This document shows positions 47,867 through 61,586 of a stretch of 64,000 nucleotides of DNA, piece by piece (within the stretch, counting starts at the first letter, position 1; the number at the start of each line of letters is the position of its first letter). The stretch comes from Paramarasmius palmivorus (lineage: Eukaryota > Basidiomycota > Agaricomycetes > Agaricales > Marasmiaceae): assembly GCA_037176845.1 (NCBI GenBank), contig JAYKXP010000026.1, forward strand, positions 186,001 through 250,000, read 5' to 3'. The notes under the pieces are model-generated. The model was not told the DNA's origin and searched no databases. It saw nothing but the letters and a program-made list of their open reading frames with translations. Position numbers and translations under genes: made by a program.

Positions 47867-49778
47867 ATGAGCTCAAAATCAAAGCTTCAAAAAAGCCCCA
47901 GAAAGTCTTCAGCACCTCTTACTGTACCGAATCATCTCGCTCGGACACCTAGCACCAGGTCTAATAAACGGCAACGAACCCATAAATCGCTGCCAGGGTT
48001 CGGCGCACCAAGTACATCGGATGACCAGCCAGTGCGATATAATCCAAACGACCCATCTTCTTCGGCTTCGTCATCTCGCACGCTACCGAATAGAACAATT
48101 CCGTCTCTTTCGACATTATGTGCCCGATGTTTTGCTGCTAGCTTCGTGCGACTACGTGGAAAGGAGGACTCCTGGACCTCTACCGCTCGATGCTTGAAGA
48201 ATGTCCCTGACGTCATGATCCCGAAGATATTTGGGATGGTGGCAGCATCTCACCCGACGTTTCTTAGTCACGAAACAATTGTCACCGTAAGGGGATCTTT
48301 TTCTCACTTTGGTGCTAGACCAGTCGCTCATTTATATGACAAGAGCAGTACTTTTTTCGCGGTCCCACAATCGCCCTAAATGCAAGTAGACTACCAGGTG
48401 TAAACCGGAACACGATTTCATCAATACCTCGCCTTAATTCGACTATTCGAGAACTGGAATTGTCAGGGTTTTCGAAGGTATCGGACGACGTTTTTGCATC
48501 CATTTTCCCCCGGCTGTCAGAGCTGCGGGTTGTCAATGTGAGGTAATACTTTGATCACTGCTAAGTTGTTGGTTATGACTGAAAATTGAGGCCACCAGAG
48601 GATGTACCAAAGTCGGACCGAAGACAGTCGAAGCGATAGCAAAGGCATGCTCCCAGCTGAGAGTAGCCAATCTTAACTATACCTCCGTACCACCCGTCTC
48701 AATCGCCAGCTTGCTCACTTCTTGCAGCGAGCTAGAAGTTTTGAAGCTGGCAGGTATCAAGGGCTGGGTGAGTGTGACCGTTCAAATTCGAATTCGTTCA
48801 TCTAACATTCTTCACCTGCAGACGGATGCTACATTTAGCAAACTAGCAAAATCTATCGACGAAGACTCCCGCTTTGTTTCGATGCGCACACTGAAATTAC
48901 GGCTGCTAGGGACTTACGGACCATTCCCTCAACCATATAATATCCTTATTCCCTAACTTAAAACGACTCGACCTATCCTTCACTCTTCTTAAGCGCCCCT
49001 CCATCCTACTATCCCAGGACTCACCGGACTTGGAGAAGCTCATCGTGACCTCTACCGAGCTTTCCGCGGCTGACCTTTTGACCATGGTCGCACGTTTCCC
49101 CAATCTAAAAACGCTTTCTATCGGGGCATTGGGCATCCAGGAGAGTTCCAAGGCAGCTATCAGTAACTCCTCTGCAATGACCATGACAGATGCTGCTCTT
49201 CGGAGTTTGACAGATATCCTGTCAAGCTTTGAGCATTTGGAATCGGTGAACTTGGTTGCAAACACAAAGCTCGGTATGACGACAAAGGCGGACGGTGCAC
49301 TGGCCTATTTTGTTCGTCGTGTGGGAAGGAATTGCACGGTACGAACTTGAGTTCCTATTTTGGTCGCTATTAGCTGACGTCTACCTCTAGTACCTAAATA
49401 TGTCTGGGATATCATCACTTAGATCCGACGACCTGAACGGTCTTTTGACCAGTGGGGATGACGGTTCCCCGCCCCGTCTGCAGAGGCTACTCCTAAATCA
49501 TACCGGAATAGATGATGATGCTTCGCCCTACCTTAGCTCCTGTGGCGACCTTATTAGGCTAGAAGTAGCGGGTACAAGACTGACCAGTGAGTTTGTCTTT
49601 ATTATTGATATCTAGTTCTAATGATGTTGATATTCTACTAGGTGAGGGCTTGTTTCCTATCGTGGACGCGTGCCCTCTACTTGAACAGCTGGAGCTGACA
49701 TCGTGCAGAGGTGTTCCCGTCCTGGAACGGAGACAGTTCTTCGAGGTGTGGGAGAATAGGAAGATTTCTGAAGGTTGA
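47867..49778 (+). CDS. RNI-like (leucine-rich) protein with frame break
   Basis: Six exons (47867-48286, 48349-48542, 48599-48767, 48822-49338, 49391-49586, 49642-49778) encode about 543 residues if one base is dropped near 48915-48921. A Ser/Pro/Arg-rich N-terminus is followed by a Cys pair (LSTLCARCF) and a series of leucine-rich repeats (TIRELELSGFSKVSDDVF, LEVLKLAGIKG, NLKRLDLSFTLL, RLQRLLLNHTGIDDDA). This resembles the AMN1/RNI-like group that often accompanies F-box domains, although no clear F-box is present. In the fourth exon LRLLGTYG runs into a stop at 48956, while the next frame continues with LFPNLKRLDLS. The 3' end is uncertain (49778, or 49902 in another frame). Confidence 0.6.
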
Positions 49779-49902
49779 CTACGAGAATCACATTGGCGCT
49801 GTGTTGAAACCATTCAGTGGTCGTTTCCACTCGGCCAGGATGGTGGAGAGTGTGAAGTTGCGCCTCGAATGCGGACACTCGAGTCGGTGTGTGGTCAAAT
49901 AG

Positions 49903-50530
49903 CTCTTTGGTACAGTTAGGGCTCGGATCTACTAGGTGTAGTAGTCGATGCTTCTCGACAGCCCATTAGGCGCTTCTCTTGTTGGATTCCCACCTACCTT
50001 GCACCGTGCAATGCAAGATGCAAACACCGTATTTTTCCGTTGAATTGATTCGTTTGTTACTTGCCCGACTATCATTGATATTTTGATGGACCAGTATCAA
50101 TTTCGAAAACATGGCCGCGAGCCAAACAGTTCTTGTCACGACCTCCGCGGACGCCGTGTCAACTATGGAAAATGAAATTCCGCAGTGCCTTATAGGAACC
50201 ATGGAGAATGGCAGGGAAATCGTCTTTCGGACTTCTCTTCCAGGCAAAGTTGAATTTCACCGAGCTCAGGGTTGACTTGTCCTGGGTCAAGACTCAGAGT
50301 CAAGACACAGGGCTGTTGCGAGTGCAAGATGTTATCCTGTGGCGATGGCCGGTTGCGTTCGACCCACCGACCCACTACTTAAGTTACAGTACCATCTCTT
50401 CGCTAATCTTCGTCACTTGACGCTTCCATCACACCTCTTGCCACCACGGGCGTACAAAGCCGCAAATTCTGCCTATAAAAGGCTCAAGGGTAGAGCGTGA
50501 GGGCCGCGATTCGTATCTCCCCTTCGGAAG
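49903..50530. other. Intergenic region with TATA box
   Basis: A 54-codon open frame from 50111 has no family support. A tataaaa at 50474-50480 lies 57 bp before the secreted-protein ATG. Confidence 0.4.
50474..50480 (+). promoter_or_regulatory. TATA box of the small secreted protein gene
   Basis: tataaaa, 57 bp upstream of the ATG at 50531, preceded by a GC-rich stretch. Confidence 0.5.
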
Positions 50531-51029
50531 ATGCAGTTTAGATCACTCGTTTCATCACTCGCTCTCGTTGCCTCTGCTGCCCGCGCCGCGGTATGGGCCA
50601 GCCCAACTGAGGGGCAGGTGTTGTCCAATTCTGAGGTGCGCCCTTCTTACAGCCACGATCCTGTTGTATATTGATCCGGGCGGTACACGCAGCCGTTCAG
50701 ACTCGAGTTCTCATCGGACTACTACTTCAAAGATCGTACCAAATCTGTCACGGTGCTCCTTTCCTCGGCAAACTTCACCTCGTTCGGTCTCGAGTTGGCG
50801 GTATTGACTACGACAGACAACATCCGGACCTACACCGCTGAAATCACTCCAAAGTTCACCTACTACTGGAGCAAGAACGCTGAATACGTGATTCAGCTGG
50901 TTGAAAAGCACACAAGCGACTACGGTGTAAGTTTTTAGGGAGCACAGAGCATTGGGATACTGACAACTTGTTTGCTAGTCCTTGGACGCGGAGACCATTC
51001 ATAGCCAGAAGGTCGTCTTCTCCGACTGA
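50531..51029 (+). CDS. Small secreted protein of unknown function
   Basis: Three exons (50531-50635, 50693-50926, 50979-51029) encode 129 residues. A signal peptide (MQFRSLVSSLALVASAARA) is followed by a beta-rich domain with no cysteines. Features include WASPTEGQVLSNSEPFRLEF and a Tyr/Thr-rich strand (AEITPKFTYYWSKNAEYVI). I recognise no catalytic motif. It resembles the small, fast-evolving secreted proteins of agaric fungi, possibly cell-wall associated; that is inference from size and signal peptide. Confidence 0.75.
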
Positions 51030-51575
51030 TCCTATGCCCATCCATAATTGGTAGTCCTAGTGGAAGTGGCTGTAAACCCGTTATACCCAGCTGCCACATT
51101 GGCGTCATAATTCGGGATATTTTGATTGATAGTAGCCTGATCAAGTTGTGATACTGTCCATGAACTGGCATTTTAGAGTCTTGAGCTTGCCCTCAAGGAT
51201 AACTCGAGTCCGTAGGCGTTGCCAGTTGGGAGTTTAACCGGAATGAATATACCTGCCGTTTGCAAGAAGTCCCGGAAATATTCTCGGACTACTAAGGTAT
51301 GTATGAAGCGCTGGAATGTTGAAATCAAAGGTACTACTAGGTAGCATGATCCAACGCCGTTCGGCCATCTTTATCATTCGGACCAGGTTGCCAATCCGTC
51401 TGAGTAATCTTCAAATAATCATTCCAAAACATTCAGACAGCCATGTGTAATGTTATGCGCTATAGGTAGAAAAATTTAAAACGTTAACGTGCATAGGCAC
51501 AGGCTAGATTGAGAGCTTCAGCAAAGGATAAGGCGGCTGACAAACATTTCTACTCACCGTAATCTGGAAATGGCT
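51030..51575. other. Intergenic region
   Basis: Convergent 3' ends; no gene or repeat recognised. Confidence 0.45.
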
Positions 51576-52205
51576 TCAGACGGCAGACGAAGGAGGCCAG
51601 ACAGTAGACGTAGCCTCACAGTACGTGATGGTGAAGCTGTCATACGTGGTCGTGAGGAAAGTGGGCGTAGGATCACAACCCAAGACAGGAACGGTGCCAC
51701 TGTATGGCGGAAGAGGCGTGATCGTAGAAGTAGCATCACAATAAGTGATAGTGAAGCTATCATACGTGGTGGTATGCAACGTCGGGGTGGGGTCACAACC
51801 CAAAGTGACGGTAGCCGTAGGCGGGGGGAAGCTAGAGTAAGTTCCGCCGTTGTTGACGAGATCGCCAGTTCCGCTTGCGACAACAGTCGGAAAATCTGAG
51901 GTGATGACGGGCGTGATGGCGGTAGCGACTGGTCCGGAGCCTCCAATGAGAGTGGGCTCGCAGTAAGTGATAATGAAGCTATCGTAGGTGGTTGTGAACA
52001 GGGGAGGATCGGGGCCACATCCACCCAAAGTGACGGTCGCAGTCGGGGAAGTGATTGGGCCCGACTCGATGACCTGTGAAGCTGGACTCTAAAAGTGACT
52101 GGTTGAGTACAAGATCACGAAGATAGAGAAGAAACAATCACTCACGCCAGAGACAAGGGTGATGACCGCAAGGATGAAGGGAGCGGCTCTGTGTGCAAAT
52201 CGCAT
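51576..52205 (-). CDS. Secreted protein with three Cys/Thr/Tyr-rich repeats
   Basis: Exons 52205-52146 and 52088-51576 (intron donor gtgagt) encode 190 residues. A signal peptide (HRAAPFILAVITLVSG) is followed by three copies of a ~22-residue unit of the form GCDPTPTxxTTTYDSFTITYC. Each unit brings one Cys at each end. The linkers are Thr/Pro/Ser-rich, likely O-glycosylated. No enzyme motif is present. It may be a cell-wall or surface protein; function is unknown. A plus-strand frame over the same stretch is an artefact of the repetitive sequence. Confidence 0.75.
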
Positions 52206-52627
52206 ATCTTCACTGGATCTGAGTAACAGGAGATGGGATGGGGTTTCAGCGAGGAGACTTGGTGTTTTTGTACTTGGAGAACTAGTCTCCAGCAGCTCAA
52301 AGTACGGTCATTAATGACCTTGTGAGAAGGTGTGAAGGCGTAGGTCGTGTTGAAGGCGTTGCAGTCTTGCAGAAGGAATCAATCCGCAGCATCTTACATC
52401 TATGAGGGAAATACACTGGGATCGATTCCTAGAGCTGACTCGCCTTCTATCTATTCAACAGCTTTTGTCATAATGGCAAGAAACGTCAGGGAGAAGTTGA
52501 TCCGAAGAAAGTTTTCCTATAGCGAAGCCTAACTACACGAGTATAGCTGCTGCGGAGTGAATGATTGGGGATTTCGAAACTGGTTCAAGGCGTTGAATCG
52601 TCTCTTTGTACCAATCCATAGCAATGG
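52206..52627. other. Intergenic region
   Basis: No supported feature; it includes the promoter of the secreted repeat protein (minus). Confidence 0.45.
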
Positions 52628-53827
52628 TCAAGCGGGTTCCAAATCAGGAAACATTGGCCGGCCAGCGTGGTCATCGTCCTCCTGGATGCGAACATGACTC
52701 TTCTTCAACTTGCTAAAGTTGTCAGAGTGAAGAACGTCACGCAACCTGAACCAAAGCGGCAACTGGACGGGTTGACGAATCCGTCCTTCAGCGATGAGCT
52801 TTATCCTAATCTCTTCCAAGGAGGAATATCCGTCGAGAGATTGCAACAAAGCGACGGCATGGCATAAAGCAACTTTCTCCCTGTGGTATAGACAGGAGAA
52901 ATAATCGTAGGCTCCGCCAGGGCAGGCACAAAGGGTGAGCTTCTTCATCGACGAGAAATAGCCCAGCGCCTCGGAAGAAAGGATATCACCCAGGCAAAAT
53001 GGCACATCCATCCCAGTCTGGTCATCGATGTTGTGTGCAGGTGTAGCAATGGTGAGGTCTCCGACTTGGGGTCCCACCTTGCGTAAGAAGTCGTGCAGAA
53101 AGTGGAGGGGAACTGGTTCACGCTTGGTGTAGGTCCATGACAATGTCAGGTTGTTTACATGGGACAAATCGAGGGTCGAGGATGTGCCTAGGAATGTCAA
53201 CACCTCCCGAGATTCCTGGACGGTTGAGATGACGAGAGTGTGAAGGTGCTTTCCCGGTGCTGAGCTGACGATGTCGACCGGAGGATCGCACAGTGACTCA
53301 TCGTCATAACCGAAACTAGTATGATGAAAATGTAGGGATTCCAACTTCTCCATCCCGGCAAATAATCGTGATAGAGCATTCGGCGCGTTGACCAAGCCTA
53401 TATGGCTCAGCTCGAGCTTTTGAATAGCGCAGAAGTGGCTGGATATTCTCCTGGACATCTCCGTATCCCAACGCAGGAACGAATCGAGGTGTAAATTCCT
53501 AACACTACTCCCGACTATTCTTGACATGTCCTCAAACTTGTCACCCATAACCGTCTCCTCAAAATCCAGCGATCCCTCCGAGTAGGAAATCATCGTTGCA
53601 CCAAATATATGCATTGAACGAACTGCTGCGAGAAGATGGGGGAAAAGGGTGAACTTTCTGATGTATTGCTGAACGTCTCTCTGTAAAGAGATGTTTATCC
53701 TGCGATGCAGAAGAGACTGCGCAGGCCAGCACCATACTCGAGAAATAAGGGAGATATTTCGAAAGTCGCGATTAGAGAACTCTGAACTGTCCAGTATCTG
53801 AATAACGGTTTCTGAAGGTAGTGCCAT
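52628..53827 (-). CDS. F-box/LRR-like protein, single exon
   Basis: A 399-residue frame begins at 53827 with MALPSETVIQILDSSEFSNRDFRNISLISRVW, an F-box-like helical start, then leucine-rich strands (VRNLHLDSFLRW, IQKLELSHIGLV, LESLHFHHTSF, VNNLTLSWTYT). No introns are needed. The open frame extends upstream to 53962, but the internal ATG fits the family and leaves room for a promoter shared with PFK-2 (starts 133 bp apart, divergent). Likely an SCF substrate receptor; targets unknown. Confidence 0.75.
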   Translation of the reverse strand: MALPSETVIQILDSSEFSNRDFRNISLISRVWCWPAQSLLHRRINISLQRDVQQYIRKFTLFPHLLAAVRSMHIFGATMISYSEGSLDFEETVMGDKFEDMSRIVGSSVRNLHLDSFLRWDTEMSRRISSHFCAIQKLELSHIGLVNAPNALSRLFAGMEKLESLHFHHTSFGYDDESLCDPPVDIVSSAPGKHLHTLVISTVQESREVLTFLGTSSTLDLSHVNNLTLSWTYTKREPVPLHFLHDFLRKVGPQVGDLTIATPAHNIDDQTGMDVPFCLGDILSSEALGYFSSMKKLTLCACPGGAYDYFSCLYHREKVALCHAVALLQSLDGYSSLEEIRIKLIAEGRIRQPVQLPLWFRLRDVLHSDNFSKLKKSHVRIQEDDDHAGRPMFPDLEPA

Positions 53828-53960
53828 GGTGGTTGCCGCGAACGTTGGTGGAACGGAGAAGCGGCGGTCCGTGCGCACGATCGATGTGGGGACGAATGAG
53901 AAATTAATTTTCTGCGCACGCTCATCATATACGGTTATTCGAGTTATCAACAATTTCAGC

Positions 53961-56334
<2,374 letters not shown>

Positions 56335-57041
56335 GGGACAATAGATATACATTCGGGATATACGGGACAAATGGATTTCAGTGCAGAAGACAACACTCGA
56401 GACTCGAGTAGATTCAAACAATGTATTTCTTCAAACGATAGAATGTAATCTAGATGCGAACTCAATCGACTTTCCAGGCATCAGACTGGTATTTAGAAAA
56501 ATAGTTTATGGTATGCATTGCGAGAATTGGCGGATTATGAGCTAAATAATACAGATCGGAAAGAGTGAAAGAGGGTAATAAAGAGCGGCCGATGGTCCCG
56601 CTGGAGTGCTGGAAGAAGTACTAGTGGGAGCAAGGGTATGGTAGAGGGTTGCTGAGGTCTCAACTATGTACGAGTGACAAAAGTGGCGGAAAGAGAAGAA
56701 AAGGAGGGGTTAAAAGACTACATTGCATCGACAGCGTAACGACATCATGGAGGAATAAGGCAGCCAGACCAGAGAAGAGATGAGAGACCGTGAGAAGGCG
56801 TAGAGCTAATGAGAATGAAGTGTCGATGATGGTTTTGAAGTGCCGGCTGATACGAGTTGTGTGTGTGTATGTCATGATCTATAGGGGGTACCCTGCGTGA
56901 AAAGGACGTCTATGTAAGCACATGGCTCATCTACCTGAACTGAGAGAAACGTCCACTGACCAGGGAATGAAATCCAAAGATAATGATGAAAGTGTAAACA
57001 TGACCACCATCCAGTAGCAGCCCGATCGATGCATAGACTGA
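56335..57041. other. Convergent 3' region of PFK-2 and casein kinase genes
   Basis: No gene is supported; the sequence is A/G-rich without clear repeats and should hold both 3' UTRs. Confidence 0.45.
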
Positions 57042-59341
57042 CTATGCACGGCAGCATAATGCTGCCCAGAACCCTCGTCTTCTTCCATGCCCGCCATCCT
57101 CATCTTGCTCTCCTACTCTCTCCATCTGATCGTAAACGGTCATGCCCCTCGCAGCCCCTGCGGGGCCGTGTAGATCTCGTGTACCTGTTCCCCCTGTGGT
57201 CAGATCCCCCGAGTTGGTGCCTGCCTTGTGTTGCGCTCCATACAGGAACGACTCTGAGCCATTCCCTGGCACACCATTTCCATTCGGCACACCATTGCCG
57301 GGATTCGGAGAACTACGACCATAGACATTTGTGGAAGTTCGATATCCATTGGCGCTTGGAGCAGTGGCGTAGGGGTGAGGTGCGGGTAAATTGACGTCCC
57401 GCTGTTGCGATGCTCTCCGGCTGGTTGGGACTAAAGGCTGTACGCTGGTCACATCACGAGTAGAGTTGCCTCGTTCACCTGCTGCAGGTCGACGGCTACT
57501 CTTGACGTGCGCTTGTGCCGGGCTGATAACAAGCCCTGATGAGCCGTTGTTGCCATCGCCTTGTTGCTGTTGTCGAGAGCTGCGGTGGCGTCCACCGTGC
57601 TCTCTGTCCCGCCGGTGCTCTCGGTGGCCAGGTGAGGCAGCAGCGTTGGCGTGAGCTTGAGCCAATGTCTTTGAGGATGTCTGTAAGCTTGAGAGTGAGC
57701 GGTCGGGCAAATACAGGATACCGGAAACCTTACATTAGATGCCTCCCAGCCCTTGCCTCCGTTCAGTAACATCCAGTCAAACACGCCGTCTTCAGGCTCG
57801 TCCAGAGTCTTGAGGACTTTTGTGAATAATTCACGAAGGAAGTCATAGTCGGGCGTTTCTTCGAAGCCAAGCTTCCGGACATAGTTCATATAGATGGCGA
57901 ATTCCTCTAAGGAAATAGTTGCATCAGCCCATATCCGAGTCACTCGAGATATCAACTCGAAACAGGAGCAGAGCACTGACCAGGGAAACCCTCGCACAGC
58001 TCTGCAATCGGTGTAGTTTGCTTCTTCTCTCCAATCTTCTCATACTTCTGTTTGTTCGTAGCAGCTCGTAAACCTTGCCAAGGTAAGCCTCCTCTAAGAA
58101 AGTACATGAAAACGTGTCCCAAAGATTCCAAGTCGTCTCTCCGCGATTGTTCGCGACCCAAGTGAGTGTTGATTGACATGTAACGTGCGGTTCCAGATAA
58201 AGATTTGCGTTCTCGGTAGGGAATGTGTACTTTAGTTTTGGGGTCTCGGTAATGTTTTGCCATGCCGAAATCTGTGACGGAAAGTTAGCATTTGCAATGT
58301 CAGGCAACAACGGAGTGAGATGGATCAGGACCATGAGATGATTGTTGCTGTCATGGAAGAAAAAGAAAGCACCTATTATGTGTATCGTGTTCGCGTTCTT
58401 GCTCCCGGGAACACCAATGAGGAAGTTATCGGGTTTGATGTCTCGGTAGATCAGCGACTTGTCGTGGATGGCTTGCACACGGGTAACCTGAAGACAGACA
58501 TTATCAGTATACAGGAATTGCCAACAGTCGAGATGAATGTTCAGGGGGAATGTCAAGGTTTTGATGTCATGTATCGAAGATGATGTTGATGTACGCACCA
58601 TTTGCTTGGCTGCCATACAGACTGTCTTTATGCTGAATTTGCGACCGCACATATCGAAAAGATCTTCCAGGTTGGGGCCTAGTAAATCTATAACCAGGAC
58701 ATTGTGTAACCCTTCTTGACCAAAATGGTGGACTTGGGGGACACCGGCTAGCAAATCAAGTTAGAATAGTGCATATCAAAATATTGTGGAGACGGGACGC
58801 ACGAGTGCCGTTTAGAGTTCTATATGACCGGAACTCGTCTCTGAGTTGAGGTGCGTCGGACTTGCGGGGTTCCTTTTGAGAGGTTGAATGGTCAAGAATG
58901 CCTCAGTTGATGGAACAATGAGACTCACAAATTTGATTGCGACCGGGGTATTGGAGAGCATCTTGGTGCCTGAAAAAAGAAATTCCGTGTCAGATCAAGG
59001 ACATGAAACGGGTGAGAGCAAGATGGGGAGCAGCGACGGCGAGTCCTTTGGATGAACGAGCGGCAACGATTCGACTATGGATGCTTGGTATTCGTGACGT
59101 CGACTGGAGCAAGTGGGCCAAAGCGCCGAGAGAAGAGACACAGCTGTGCAGCTCCCAGCGGAAGTTCTGCAGATATGATAAACCAACAGCAAAGACAGTG
59201 ATACATACCCTCGAATACGACACCAAAAGAGCCCTCGCCAATTTTCTTCCCCACACGGTAGTGGCTTCCGACGATTCCATTTGAAGTACTGGACTGAGAG
59301 GGGTGGGGCGACGACGATGCGATTACATGTGGAGTGGTCAT
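57042..59341 (-). CDS. Casein kinase I, plasma-membrane (Yck) type
   Basis: The start at 59341 opens with a Ser/Thr-rich leader and the glycine loop [18 protein letters not shown]. Then come VAIKF with the ATP-binding Lys, [16 protein letters not shown], the catalytic loop [24 protein letters not shown], the CK1 signature [16 protein letters not shown] and [21 protein letters not shown]. The C-terminal tail is Gly/Asn/Ser-rich and ends FWAALCCRA. The near-terminal Cys pair is the palmitoylation site of Yck1/2-type kinases, so the protein should be anchored at the plasma membrane. Yck kinases act in nutrient sensing, endocytosis and morphogenesis. Several introns split the core; two exon borders around 57.7 and 58.3 kb are approximate. 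Confidence 0.9.
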
Positions 59342-60119
59342 GACTGAGGTAAATGAAAAGGAATACCAGCCCCGTGGACGGTTGAAGTAGGAATAATGAG
59401 GAGGACCAAAAGTCCTTGGGGGTAGAGAAAGAGGAAATAAAAGGGAAAGAAAGAATCCAGGCTCGACTGGCGGACTTTGATTCGCTGGCACGTGCTGCAG
59501 CGTTTACTGTTTCAGCCAGTTTCAGTCGCTTCACTCATCTTCAAATCCTTTTTTATCCTTCTACCAAATCGTACATGTGCTCGTAGCAAGCCTCAGGATA
59601 GCCTCAAAAAAGACCTCGGAGGTATCCTAGAAGAATTTCCAGGTCGATTGTCGCTGAATCTCATTTCTCTCATGATCTCGGCTTTTATCATTTCATTCAT
59701 AAACAGAAGCTGCAGTGCAGTGCTGTGGTCCTGGACGATCGGCTCTTCTTTCACCGGCTCAAAGTCAATGTGCAAGCATAATGAAGACCGATAGTAGCAG
59801 GTCCGACGGCTAAGCGTTGTGAGGGCCCAACGTGAAGACCCTGATACTAGTAGCACCGTTTAGATGCTGTCTTATGTATTTGCCTGTAGATTGTAGTAGA
59901 TTGTAGTGAATAAAACACCTAATACACTTTGCGCAGTTTCTCTTCAATACAGGGCGCTGTTAGGGACCGATGGCATCGGTTTCTTCGGAGTCTTTCTGTG
60001 CGTAGATTTGGCGCTCGGAAGGACAAATTTCATTGTCAACCATTGTGATATGGTGAGCACGCTTGCTCTGAAAATATTCTCCACTGTTTGACCACAGTCA
60101 TGTCTTCTTTCAAGTCACA
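59342..60119. other. Divergent promoter region of casein kinase and F-box genes
   Basis: No gene is supported. A short repeat (tagattgtag, two adjacent copies near 59885-59905) is the only pattern seen. Confidence 0.45.
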
Positions 60120-61586
60120 ATGGAATCAACGGCGGGCGAGAAGCTATCGCTGACGCAAACAGAACAGCGGCTGGACGATCTCAAAAGACGAAAAGCAAAG
60201 CTCCTCACCCAGGTTGAAGAAATCGACATCGAAATCAAGCGGGAGCAGCAGAGGCATGCAGTACTCGTCAACGAGGCAGCACCAATCTCCAAACTACCAC
60301 CTGAACTACTCTCCAACATCTTCTTGACGGTATACGATGATGATACATCGCATCATCTCCCAAAATCATCGGAAAACTTCCAGATTCTGGCCTCTCACGT
60401 CTGCTCCAGCTGGAGGCGTGTAGCGATTGGAACACCCCTTCTATGGTCCGACATTCATGTCAAGGTATCCTTTACCAGCCGCAAAATAAACACAGTTTCA
60501 CATTCATTGCATCGTCTAATATCTTTCCTCGAGCGCTCCGGGACGTCTCTCTTTCATTTCACGTTGGACGTCAATGGTGCTTTCGACATGAGCCCATTTT
60601 TCCGACATCTTCACGCACATCTTTACAGGTGTTATACCCTATTCTTCAGGATCACCAACCACCCTACTCCTGTAGACGTCTTGCTACAGCATCTAGGACA
60701 CATCTCTGTGCCAATTTTGGACTCGTTAACCGTCCAGATTCCACGCTGTAAACTGTTCAGACACGACGAGACCCAATTTATCATTATTAAGCCATCCATG
60801 TTCCGTCTGGGAGCACCTGCCCTGCAGTCCTTGCGACTCACAGGTATAGCCGGGCCTCTACAGCCTCCACTGGGGAACATCACCACGCTACACCTCCAGG
60901 GCACCGACATGGGCGGTTTGAGTCCAGCGCAGTTCCTCGCTGTGCTCGAGAACACACCTCTGCTGATCAACCTCTCTCTCGATGATGTCTTTGTACACAT
61001 GGAAGGCGGTGTATCCCCCGATGCACCTGCATCCCTCGTTCCACATCTTCATTCACTGAGGGTCCGGTGTCCAGAACATTGCGAACTGCGACACTTATTA
61101 TCGCTGCTACCACTCTCCCAACTCAGGTCCGTCTGTCTGAGCCAGATAGAGACGTTTAGGCCTATCGAATTCCCGAATGCCACGTCGCTTATCTTGGAGT
61201 GTCCGATTAGTACAGAAGATATTGGGAATCTGATCCTTGCGTTTCCTTTGTTGACATCACTCACCTTAGTGAGCAATCCCGAAGTCGTGTTTGTCGCTCT
61301 TGGTTTCCCAGGCGAACCGGCTTGGTGGCCGAAGTTGACCAGGCTTTGTGTCAAGGACCTACAGAAATCGGATGTTGCGGGATTTATGGGTATGCTGCAG
61401 AGGCGGAAAGCTATGGGAACGCCTCTAGAGGCATTGACTATAGATGGTAGGGATCGTATGTTGCTGAGGAAGCATTGGAAAGAGATAACGGAATTGGTTC
61501 CTTCCGTACTGGAAGACTCGACGGAACCTTGGCCTGCTGGCCATGGTTATGATGATGCAGATGATGGATTCTGGAGCATGCGTTAG
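60120..61586 (+). CDS. F-box protein with N-terminal coiled coil, single exon
   Basis: A 488-residue uninterrupted frame. Residues 1-50 form a heptad-like coiled coil (LTQTEQRLDDLKRRKAKLL). The F-box follows at ISKLPPELLSNIFLTVYDDD with HVCSSWRRVAIGTPLLWSDI, the classic Agaricomycete F-box pattern. Leucine-rich strands run to the C-terminus, which ends in an acidic tail (GYDDADDGFW). It is intact, unlike the F-box gene at 42.5 kb that shares the same coiled-coil plus F-box architecture. Probably an SCF substrate receptor; targets unknown. Confidence 0.88.
   Translation: MESTAGEKLSLTQTEQRLDDLKRRKAKLLTQVEEIDIEIKREQQRHAVLVNEAAPISKLPPELLSNIFLTVYDDDTSHHLPKSSENFQILASHVCSSWRRVAIGTPLLWSDIHVKVSFTSRKINTVSHSLHRLISFLERSGTSLFHFTLDVNGAFDMSPFFRHLHAHLYRCYTLFFRITNHPTPVDVLLQHLGHISVPILDSLTVQIPRCKLFRHDETQFIIIKPSMFRLGAPALQSLRLTGIAGPLQPPLGNITTLHLQGTDMGGLSPAQFLAVLENTPLLINLSLDDVFVHMEGGVSPDAPASLVPHLHSLRVRCPEHCELRHLLSLLPLSQLRSVCLSQIETFRPIEFPNATSLILECPISTEDIGNLILAFPLLTSLTLVSNPEVVFVALGFPGEPAWWPKLTRLCVKDLQKSDVAGFMGMLQRRKAMGTPLEALTIDGRDRMLLRKHWKEITELVPSVLEDSTEPWPAGHGYDDADDGFWSMR

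Noticed and set aside
50111..50275. 54-codon plus-strand frame
   Set aside because: No signal peptide, motif or splice continuation; likely chance.
51570..51899. Plus-strand frame across the secreted repeat gene
   Set aside because: It is the antisense of a repetitive coding sequence; the minus strand has signal peptide, splice site and repeat logic.
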